From UBA10646 sp046296295 (GTDB lineage Bacteria > Bacteroidota > Bacteroidia > Chitinophagales > Chitinophagaceae), in assembly GCA_046296295.1 (NCBI GenBank), contig JBKBLG010000008.1:62001-126000 (forward strand): a stretch of DNA of 64,000 nt. Reading direction: 5' to 3'. The position numbers and the translations under genes were made by a program. Below the pieces are notes generated by a model that was not told where the DNA came from, did not search any database, and saw only the letters and a program-made list of their open reading frames with translations. Below are positions 52,227-58,757 of this stretch, piece after piece. Each line of letters opens with the position of its first letter. The stretch's first letter is position 1.

Positions 52227-52309
52227 AGCAGTATTCTTGTTTCAGGCGAAAAAATACAGAAAATTGCCGAATTAACAAAATATTAATTTACAGAAATTAG
52301 CAATCATAG

Positions 52310-52675
52310 CTAATTCACAGGTATTACGTAAGGCCCTACTTTCTGAATTTTTTTTGTGGCCTTATCAAATTCTATGGAATACATAAATACATAGGGTTCG
52401 CTAAAAAGCACATCCGATGTTTCGTTGATAATAGTGTACGCAATGCCAACTACGGCCGTAGTACTACTGGTAAGGGTAATAAAAATTTCACCTTTTTGAG
52501 CACCTTTTCGTTCAACAGCAGCCTTGGCTTCTTTTAACTGCTGCATAGCCGGGTAAGCCTCTAAGTTCTTAAGCAATGTACTTTTTGTAGAGGCTTCTGC
52601 TATACGAACCCCTACTGCATAACTACCCCATACCAATAAGCAAATAGCCAATAATATGGTGATGCGTTGTAACAT
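52310..52675 (-). CDS. Membrane-anchored protein, uncharacterised
   Basis: A 121-residue protein with an N-terminal anchor (ITILLAICLLVWGSYAVGVR) and a periplasmic part with a Lys/Glu coiled-coil-like helix (about 35-60; YPAMQQLKEAKAAVERK) then a beta portion (GEIFITLTSSTTAVVGIAYT, EPYVFMYSIEFD). No family recognised. It is alone on the minus strand between the T9SS giant and the PspC gene. Confidence 0.65.
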   Translation of the reverse strand: MLQRITILLAICLLVWGSYAVGVRIAEASTKSTLLKNLEAYPAMQQLKEAKAAVERKGAQKGEIFITLTSSTTAVVGIAYTIINETSDVLFSEPYVFMYSIEFDKATKKIQKVGPYVIPVN

Positions 52676-52743
52676 GAAGGCAGTATTATACTACTGCAAT
52701 GATATTGCATTTATGTATAACAGCATGGTTAACAGTAGGTGTT

Positions 52744-52757
52744 CATTTACCGTAAGG
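52744..52757 (+). repeat. GYAA element
   Basis: Intergenic, between the PspC gene and the 52310 gene. Stem A-T. Confidence 0.85.
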
Positions 52758-52821
52758 TTATAAAAAAGCCCCGGCTACCAAGGGTAACCAAGGGCAACTA
52801 CTACAACCAGCTTTTGTGCGA

Positions 52822-54897
52822 TTATCGGCCTAAACGCATGAGTATAAATGCGGTAGGATACGGAATGTAATCGTCAGACTTTTCAAGGCGTGTAGCCATA
52901 ATTTTTTCAGATGCTTTGGGTGGGTTAATAACCACTTGTTTGTACTTGTAGCGATGGGTAGTTTCGGGTACTTGCTCTAACTCACGCTCCATTTGCTCTA
53001 ACTCACGCTTTTTGTCGAGCAATTCTTGCTCTAGTTTTTCGCGGCTTTTCTTATATTCTTCTAACGATTCATCGGCATTGCTACTGTTGTTCCATTTTTT
53101 TCCGTCAACAGGTTTTAGGCCATCGGTTGTCATAATATATTCTACTCCGGTGTTCCACTCCATACGGTATCTATTATAGCGCCAGAATTCATCGTTATAA
53201 TGGTTAGGGCCAAATTCAAGAGTAACATCATCGTAGGTATTTACATCTTCATGTACCTTAATTTTTTTACCCACCGGTACGCCTACAATTATGGTTACAC
53301 GCTGGTTTCTAAATTTATCTTTGGTATTAATATGTATGCCTTTATCTACTACTAATACGGTATCTTTTTGTACAATATTGAATGGAAATTGTGCTAATTT
53401 TTCAGCTTCAACAACACTACTACCATTGGCTTGGCGGGCATACCTTACGGTAAATGAATCGCTGCTACTACGTTCAATTACAATATCTACATTAGGTACA
53501 TAAATACTATCGAAGGCTATACTTTCGAACGGCTCAAAGCGAAAGCGATGACTGTTGTAATAATAGTTATCGTAATAATCGGCATTTCTAATTTCTAACT
53601 TATTAACACGTGCATTGGTTAAGCTTACTTGCTCAAAATTGCGAGGATTAGTTCTTTTAAAATCTTTAGCCATACTTACCAGTAGCGATACCATTGCAAT
53701 CCAGCCACCAATCCACAGCGCACTAAATGCGTAAGCCAACATACCTTTACTACCCTTGCGGCCTGTTAAGCGGCGAATACCCCAAGTAATAATACCTACA
53801 ACAGGCACCCAGCAAAACAATACGAGTGTAATTATTGCTAACCAACTCTGTAAGCCATCTTTAAGTATTAAGTTACTTAGTGGTAATAAACCTAAGCCAG
53901 CAATACCAAAGCCTGCGAATACCCCAACTACCGATAATAGCACAGAAGCGATAATAAAGTACAGCAATACTTTTGCAATAATGCCTACAATGCTGCTGAG
54001 CGAACTGCCAGTTTTGGCAGCTTGTTGTGCTAACCGGTTAGGAAAGCCTTTTAAATCTTCGGTTACGGTATGCTTAATGCTATGCACATCTACCTTTTCG
54101 CCACGCATTTCTAGTTTCTCACTAGTAGTTTTTGCTACGGGTAGTACAATCCATAAGATGATGTAAATAAGCGTTGCACCCGGACTAAAACTGATACTGA
54201 AGAAATTGGGGAAACTAAACACATCCCAATGGCTCCAACGAAATGCGAATGATATAAAAGGTATTAAAAATATTAAACGAGGTACCCAAACATTCACATT
54301 AAAGTAGCTGGCTAAGCCTGCACAAACACCTGCGATAAACTTATTGTCTTCATCTCTAAATAAGCGCTTGCGTGTAGCACCCACTTGCATATCGGCTTCG
54401 CTAGGTACCAAAGCCCAAATAACTATGTAAGGTATAAAGGCAATACTAAACAGCACTACAAAAATGATACGAACCAAAATAGGATCTATATTCAAGTAAT
54501 TAGCCAAGCCTCCGCATACACCTGCTAATATCTTATCGTTGGCATTGCGGTACAAGCGACGGCCTTGTGCATATTGCTGCTGTTGTGCACCACTAGAAGC
54601 ATTATCATTAGACTGACTATGAACGTTAGCTTCTTCTGTTTCAAAATCTTCAGGGCGGCCCATGCTTTGAATAATTGCTTCAACATCGGCATCGGCAATA
54701 CAACTATTACCTTTTTTCAAAATTTCAGCAAAAAGTTCGGCAATACGGCCTTCTATATCGTTAATAATTTCGTCTTTTCCTTCTTCATTGGCAAAAAACC
54801 TGCGTAAGCTATCGGTATAGTTTTGCAGCATCTCAAAAGCAGTTTCTTCGATAGGAACTACCCTGCCCTGAAAGTTGATGTTAATTACCTTTTTCAT
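52822..54897 (-). CDS. PspC-domain envelope-stress protein
   Basis: A 691-residue inner-membrane protein. The N-terminus (about 1-90; KKVININFQGRVVPIEETAF, DIEGRIAELFAEIL) is a cytoplasmic permease-prefix-like domain. Two PspC domains follow (about 110-165 and 180-255), each with an aspartate/glycine-rich start: NDKILAGVCGGLANYLN and NKFIAGVCAGLASYFN. Further helices (about 295-395) precede a periplasmic beta part and a Glu/Lys coiled coil near the end (EEYKKSREKLEQELLDKKRE). Expected to respond to membrane stress. The PadR gene lies 33 bases upstream in the same direction and probably controls it. Element at 53443 encodes FTVR. Confidence 0.9.
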   Translation of the reverse strand: MKKVININFQGRVVPIEETAFEMLQNYTDSLRRFFANEEGKDEIINDIEGRIAELFAEILKKGNSCIADADVEAIIQSMGRPEDFETEEANVHSQSNDNASSGAQQQQYAQGRRLYRNANDKILAGVCGGLANYLNIDPILVRIIFVVLFSIAFIPYIVIWALVPSEADMQVGATRKRLFRDEDNKFIAGVCAGLASYFNVNVWVPRLIFLIPFISFAFRWSHWDVFSFPNFFSISFSPGATLIYIILWIVLPVAKTTSEKLEMRGEKVDVHSIKHTVTEDLKGFPNRLAQQAAKTGSSLSSIVGIIAKVLLYFIIASVLLSVVGVFAGFGIAGLGLLPLSNLILKDGLQSWLAIITLVLFCWVPVVGIITWGIRRLTGRKGSKGMLAYAFSALWIGGWIAMVSLLVSMAKDFKRTNPRNFEQVSLTNARVNKLEIRNADYYDNYYYNSHRFRFEPFESIAFDSIYVPNVDIVIERSSSDSFTVRYARQANGSSVVEAEKLAQFPFNIVQKDTVLVVDKGIHINTKDKFRNQRVTIIVGVPVGKKIKVHEDVNTYDDVTLEFGPNHYNDEFWRYNRYRMEWNTGVEYIMTTDGLKPVDGKKWNNSSNADESLEEYKKSREKLEQELLDKKRELEQMERELEQVPETTHRYKYKQVVINPPKASEKIMATRLEKSDDYIPYPTAFILMRLGR
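53443..53456 (-). repeat. GYAA element
   Basis: In the PspC gene, encodes FTVR. Stem A-T. Confidence 0.85.
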
Positions 54898-54930
54898 AAA
54901 ATAGAGTTGAAAGGTTGTAGTATAGGTTGA

Positions 54931-55266
54931 TTAAGGGTTGTTAGGTTGTGTAAGGGCTTGAACAGCTTGAGCCAGTTCATTCCAAGTAGCATGCAATTCT
55001 TCGTAGAAGATAAGCCCTTTTGCTGTCATACTAAAATACTTACGTGGCGGTCCGCTACTGCTTTCTACCCAACGGTAGGTAAGTAATTCGGCATTTTTAA
55101 GGCGTGTAAGTAATGGGTATAAGGTACCTTCTAAAATACTCAGGTTGGCAGCTTTCATCTTATCTACAATATCACTTGGGTATACTTCGCCCTGGCGTAT
55201 GATAGAAAGGATACAAAACTCCAGCACGCCTTTACGCATTTGGCTTTGTGTGTTCTGAATATCCAT
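54931..55266 (-). CDS. PadR-family transcriptional regulator
   Basis: A 111-residue winged-helix repressor: SQMRKGVLEFCILSIIRQGE, the helix-turn-helix PSDIVDKMKAANLSILEGTLYP, then the wing (LLTYRWVESSSGPPRKYFSM) and a short dimer helix. PadR proteins of this short type often lie before PspC genes in Bacteroidota and repress their operon until membrane or ligand stress. Upstream of it lies a 65-residue gene that is probably in the same unit. Confidence 0.93.
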   Translation of the reverse strand: MDIQNTQSQMRKGVLEFCILSIIRQGEVYPSDIVDKMKAANLSILEGTLYPLLTRLKNAELLTYRWVESSSGPPRKYFSMTAKGLIFYEELHATWNELAQAVQALTQPNNP

Positions 55267-55354
55267 GGTTCGAAGTTTTGTGCCTACTTGCTTTCGCTTT
55301 CGGCTTTTTAAGGATGGTGAAGGGTTGGGTTGTTCTAAGGGTTTAGGGTTACCA

Positions 55355-55552
55355 CTAGCCTAACACTAATTCGCGGCGTGTATTTCTTGTTCTACGCATG
55401 CGCTGCACTTTCCACAAATCGGCAGCACTAAAAATTTTCTTCGCACTCATTACATCAGTAGCTAGGGTTTCGGCTACTTGTGCAGTTAATTGTTGTAAGC
55501 TGTTGTTGCTTAAAGCTGAAAAAATGCTGTTGCTGTTGTTACCGAGTTTCAT
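55355..55552 (-). CDS. Small protein upstream of padR
   Basis: A 65-residue protein, MKLGNNSNSIFSALSNNSLQ, with a Ser/Asn/Gln-rich first half and an Arg-rich end (KVQRMRRTRNTRRELVLG). No signal peptide, no family recognised. It is 88 bases upstream of padR in the same direction. Likely real because of the clean start and the operon position, but coding evidence is weak. Confidence 0.5.
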   Translation of the reverse strand: MKLGNNSNSIFSALSNNSLQQLTAQVAETLATDVMSAKKIFSAADLWKVQRMRRTRNTRRELVLG

Positions 55553-55802
55553 AACTATAAGTTTTTAAAAGTTTAGGGTTGTTATTGTTTATGGTCGTTC
55601 ATCAGTGCTTGATTACTTTGACAACACAAAGATGGGGATTTTTTCAGTACTATGCAACACATAGTACCATTTTTTTTATGGTAGCTTGTTTCATTCTGTA
55701 TTATGTTTAATGTAAGTACTTGATTATCAGATAGTTATATAGAAAACACAGTTCTGTTGAATACACTAGCGGAAAAATAAGCTGATAAACGGTATTTGTT
55801 AT

Positions 55803-55817
55803 CATTTTACCGTAAGG
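55803..55817 (+). repeat. GYAA element
   Basis: Left member of a facing pair around the aminotransferase terminator. Stem A-T. Confidence 0.85.
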
Positions 55818-55826
55818 TATGGCATT

Positions 55827-55852
55827 AAAAAGCCGAAACGGCAGGTTTCGGC
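55827..55852 (-). terminator. Terminator of the aminotransferase gene
   Basis: Stem GCCGAAAC/GTTTCGGC with GGCAG loop and a T-run on the minus strand; it sits between the two facing GYAA elements. Confidence 0.85.
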
Positions 55853-55876
55853 GGGTAGTACAGGTTTTGTATAGTG

Positions 55877-55890
55877 CCTTACGGCAAATG
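55877..55890 (-). repeat. GYAA element, GCC/GGC stem
   Basis: Right member of the facing pair, 10 bases past the aminotransferase stop. Confidence 0.8.
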
Positions 55891-55899
55891 CTGACGCAG

Positions 55900-57057
55900 T
55901 TAAAACTGCAAATCGCTCAGGCGTGCTACTGCACGTTCAAGCGTAGCAAACTGCTTGGCGAAGCAAAACCGCAACACCTGATTATCGGTGCCATTCGCAT
56001 AAAACGCCGATACCGGTATGGTTGCAACGCCGTATTGCTTCGTAAGGTACACGGCAGCCGCTTTATCGGGCATATCGCTTAAATGAGCATAGCTGTAACA
56101 CTGAAAATAGCTGCCATAACTAGGCAATGGCTGCAATGGCGTATTCTGCATAAGCTGTTGAAAATAATCTCTATGGGCTTGCATTTGTGTACCCAACATT
56201 AAATAAGCTTCGGGATGTTGCAAATAAGCCGCTAAGCCTGCCTGTATAGGCGTGTTACAACTGAACACGTTAAATTGATGCACTTTTCTAAATTCTTCCA
56301 TCCAGGCTGTGTTGGTAGAAATACAGTATCCTATTTTCCAGCCCGTGCAATGGTAGGTTTTACCAAAAGAAAATACAGCCATACTGTGCTGCAACAAGTT
56401 CGGATAACGACAAACCGATTGATGTGCTATACCATCAAAAATCAAATGTTCATACACCTCATCGCTTAGTACAAATATCCCTTTTTGAGCAACGAGTGCT
56501 TCGAGCTGTTGCAAATCGCTTACTTGCAATACCGCACCAGTGGGATTGTGTGGCGAGTTGATGATAATAAGCTTGGTTTTATGTGAAATTTTATCTTGCA
56601 CCTCATCCCACGGAATGCTGTAATCATTTGCGTTCAACGCTATGGTAACAGGTATGCCGCCATTGATAATGATATTAGGCAAGTAGCTATCGTAACAAGG
56701 CTCAAATACAATTACTTCATCGCCTGGTTGTAGCAAAGCGGTAATAGCAGTATAAATGGCATAAGTACCACCCGGTGTAATGGTAATATGGTCATTTGCC
56801 TGTAAAGGCGTTCCATACAAATGTTCCATTTTTTGGCAAAGCTGTTCTCGCAGCAAAGGCAGCCCGTTCATGTGGGTGTATTGGTTGGCACCATCTTGCA
56901 TGGCTTGGTGCACACAGTTGATAAGCTCGGCACTCATCGGAAAATCGGGAAAGCCCTGCCCAAGGTTCACCGCATTATGTGCTGCGGCAAGCTGACTCAT
57001 TACCGTGAAAATGGTAGTGCCTACTTGTGGTAACTTACTAACAATGAAACTGCTCAC
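55900..57057 (-). CDS. PLP-dependent aminotransferase (methionine aminotransferase/YbdL-like)
   Basis: A 385-residue fold-type I class I/II aminotransferase, cytoplasmic. The N-terminus VNLGQGFPDFPMS is the substrate-region motif; the PLP lysine is in SFGKTYHCTGWKIGYC; INSPHNPTGAV and SDEVYEHLIFDG are the cofactor motifs. It resembles kynurenine/methionine aminotransferases (YbdL) that recycle methionine from 2-oxo-4-methylthiobutyrate. A GYAA variant with a GCCT/AGGC stem (56793) encodes LQANDHI. Confidence 0.9.
   Translation of the reverse strand: MSSFIVSKLPQVGTTIFTVMSQLAAAHNAVNLGQGFPDFPMSAELINCVHQAMQDGANQYTHMNGLPLLREQLCQKMEHLYGTPLQANDHITITPGGTYAIYTAITALLQPGDEVIVFEPCYDSYLPNIIINGGIPVTIALNANDYSIPWDEVQDKISHKTKLIIINSPHNPTGAVLQVSDLQQLEALVAQKGIFVLSDEVYEHLIFDGIAHQSVCRYPNLLQHSMAVFSFGKTYHCTGWKIGYCISTNTAWMEEFRKVHQFNVFSCNTPIQAGLAAYLQHPEAYLMLGTQMQAHRDYFQQLMQNTPLQPLPSYGSYFQCYSYAHLSDMPDKAAAVYLTKQYGVATIPVSAFYANGTDNQVLRFCFAKQFATLERAVARLSDLQF
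56793..56808 (+). repeat. GYAA element, GCCT/AGGC stem
   Basis: In the aminotransferase gene, encodes LQAND. Four-base paired stem. Confidence 0.7.
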
Positions 57058-57129
57058 ACATCTATTTTTTTCAAAGATAGGTGGTGAGCAGTAGCTGCCG
57101 GGGGCAAGTGAACAATCGTTTCGTTCTTT

Positions 57130-57210
57130 TTAAGCAATAATGGCGTACCATAATGTGGCCATCATCAGCCAAAAGAACACGTCTTGCCTTGTTAAGTGCA
57201 AAGACTTCAT
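57130..57210 (-). CDS. Candidate 26-residue single-pass peptide
   Basis: A short frame, ATG 57210 to TAA 57130, starting MKSLHLTRQDVFFWLMM with a hydrophobic, aromatic helix to the end. It lies in the 217-base gap between the aminotransferase and the 80-residue membrane gene, all on the minus strand. The charge-then-helix form resembles small cofactor-type membrane peptides, but at this length a chance frame is quite possible. Confidence 0.3.
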   Translation of the reverse strand: MKSLHLTRQDVFFWLMMATLWYAIIA

Positions 57211-57274
57211 ATACGGGGGTTTGTGCTAATATAAACAGTTTGTTGATATTTCACACTAATGAAGCTATACAAAA

Positions 57275-57517
57275 TCAGTAACCTCTACGCCTTACTCGGT
57301 TACGGCGACTTATTTTTCGATATAATCGGTAAAAATCAGGCTTACCGGTAAGTAGCTTGTAAGCCATAAAGCCTGTTAAAAAAAATAAAAAAGCTCTCGC
57401 TACTACGCCTGAAACGAGGTGAAATGGTAATGGCATATCCTCGAAGGGTAACAGCAGCAATAATAACAGGCCAAAGCCTATGGTAGCCTCAATGCTGCGT
57501 AATGCTTTTTTGTACAT
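57275..57517 (-). CDS. Small membrane protein, uncharacterised
   Basis: An 80-residue protein with two hydrophobic segments (ATIGFGLLLLLLLPFED at about 10-26, and VVARAFLFFLTGFMAYKLL at about 38-56) and a basic C-terminus (RLYRKISRRNRVRRRGY). No family recognised. It diverges from mgsA. Confidence 0.6.
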   Translation of the reverse strand: MYKKALRSIEATIGFGLLLLLLLPFEDMPLPFHLVSGVVARAFLFFLTGFMAYKLLTGKPDFYRLYRKISRRNRVRRRGY

Positions 57518-57676
57518 GCTAACACAATTCTTTTGGGTTAATGCAAACTTAACATTTCGTTGACATCAATTGCATTGCAATATTCAAAATCCTATATTTT
57601 AATTTTTTAAAAACCCTTAAATGAAGTTTAAACAAAATGTATTTACTTCAGTACACCATTTCATTATCTTTCCCAC

Positions 57677-58159
57677 ATGAATTATGGTAATAAACCTCAG
57701 GTAAAACAGCTCGGTGCTATTAAAACCATTGCTCTTGTAGCACACGACCATAAAAAAGATGATTTGATTGACTGGGCACACTATAACAGAACTGTGCTCT
57801 CTAAACACAAATTACTGGCCACAGGCACTACTGGCAAGCTCTTACAAGAAACATTACAATCGCCTGTTGAACGCCTGCTTAGCGGTCCGCTGGGCGGCGA
57901 TCAACAAATTGGTGCGTTGATTGCTACCGGCGATTTAGATATGATTATTTTTTTCTGGGATCCGCTCAGCGCTCAACCTCACGATAGCGATGTGAAAGCA
58001 CTATTAAGGCTTGCAGTGCTTTGGAATATTCCTATGGCTTGCGACCGTGCAACGGCCGATTTTATCATCACAAGTCCTTTCATGCACCAACCTTATGAAG
58101 CTGTAGTGCCAGATTATAGCAACTACCTTAACCGTAATATTCACGATGTAAAACCATAG
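57677..58159 (+). CDS. mgsA: Methylglyoxal synthase
   Basis: A 160-residue cytoplasmic lyase turning dihydroxyacetone phosphate to methylglyoxal and phosphate, a bypass of lower glycolysis when sugar phosphates accumulate. Family motifs: ALVAHDHKKDDLIDWA (residues about 15-30), LATGTTGKLLQET, LSGPLGGDQQIGALIA (phosphate site) and FFWDPLSAQPHDSDVKAL with the catalytic Asp; ACDRATADFII near the end. Normal length. DinB-like gene follows 17 bases later. Confidence 0.95.
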   Translation: MNYGNKPQVKQLGAIKTIALVAHDHKKDDLIDWAHYNRTVLSKHKLLATGTTGKLLQETLQSPVERLLSGPLGGDQQIGALIATGDLDMIIFFWDPLSAQPHDSDVKALLRLAVLWNIPMACDRATADFIITSPFMHQPYEAVVPDYSNYLNRNIHDVKP

Positions 58160-58176
58160 CAACCCCTTCAACGATC

Positions 58177-58662
58177 ATGAAAACAGTTTTAACGCAACTT
58201 ACAGCATACCATCACTGGGCTACTGAAAAAGTATGCGACTGGATGCTACGCTGTACACCCGAACAACTACACCAACAACAAATAAGTAGTTTTAATACCC
58301 TCATTGGCACTATTACACATATGGCTAACGCCGAATACAATTGGCTGCAACGTGTTGCAGGCAATAGCATTTGGGAAGAGGGTGTTACTACCAATACAGC
58401 AACAGCAACAATTCAACAATTTTGGTTGCAACAAACTACCAACTGGATTGCCGTTGTGAAAAACAATGATATCACCAGCCTCATGCAGCCGATAGTGTAT
58501 CAAAACCTGAAAGGAGAAACTTTTAAAACAGCATTATACAAAATAGTAATGCATGTAATGAACCATGCTACCTATCATCGGGGTCAGTTAGTAACAATGT
58601 TAAGAAATGTAGGCTTTACAGATGTTAGTAGTACCGACTTTATTACCTACACCCGATTGTAG
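58177..58662 (+). CDS. DinB/YfiT-family protein
   Basis: A 161-residue four-helix-bundle protein of the DinB group. The three metal-ligand histidines are visible: YHHWATEKV (H12 or H13), THMANAEYNWL, and MNHATYHRGQL. Some family members are bacillithiol or mycothiol transferases, many have no known substrate. Behind mgsA in the same direction, which may hint at thiol-linked detoxification, but this is inference. Confidence 0.88.
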   Translation: MKTVLTQLTAYHHWATEKVCDWMLRCTPEQLHQQQISSFNTLIGTITHMANAEYNWLQRVAGNSIWEEGVTTNTATATIQQFWLQQTTNWIAVVKNNDITSLMQPIVYQNLKGETFKTALYKIVMHVMNHATYHRGQLVTMLRNVGFTDVSSTDFITYTRL

Positions 58663-58678
58663 CCACTAATGGCATTTC

Positions 58679-58695
58679 ATTTACGTAAGTAAAAC
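58679..58695 (+). repeat. GYAA relative, TTTAC/GTAAA stem
   Basis: CATTTAC-GTAA-GTAAA, 5-base stem, before the terminator at 58696. Confidence 0.55.
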
Positions 58696-58726
58696 AAAAA
58701 GCCCAATCAAATTGATTGGGCTTTTT
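58696..58726. terminator. Bidirectional terminator between DinB gene and atpA
   Basis: Near-perfect palindrome (AAAAAGCCCAATCAA/TTGATTGGGCTTTTT) ending in T-runs on both strands; just beyond is a TAC/GTA-stem element, before it a GYAA element 7 bases from the atpA stop. Confidence 0.9.
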
Positions 58727-58737
58727 AATGTATGTTA

Positions 58738-58751
58738 CCTTACGGTAAATG
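58738..58751 (-). repeat. GYAA element
   Basis: 7 bases past the atpA stop; last copy in the window. Stem A-T. Confidence 0.85.
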
Positions 58752-58757
58752 TTGTAC

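Larger units (their letters stand above)
55553..55899. other. Gene-poor region with two GYAA elements
   Basis: About 345 bases: promoter region of the padR unit, facing GYAA elements at 55803 and 55877 and a terminator between them. Nothing else recognised. Confidence 0.6.

Noticed and set aside
57061..57274. tRNA or small RNA in the gap before the 80-residue gene
   Set aside because: No cloverleaf or CCA end could be folded by eye.
1001..58751. The GYAA element as a CRISPR repeat
   Set aside because: Copies are not regularly spaced, lie on both strands and within genes; no cas genes are present.
1001..58751. The GYAA element as an ordinary terminator
   Set aside because: The single stem is usually only 3-5 bases and lacks a following T-run in most copies; many are inside genes.
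1001..58751. The GYAA element as a sigma-factor promoter
   Set aside because: It does not match TAnnTTTG, and most intragenic copies are not near gene starts.
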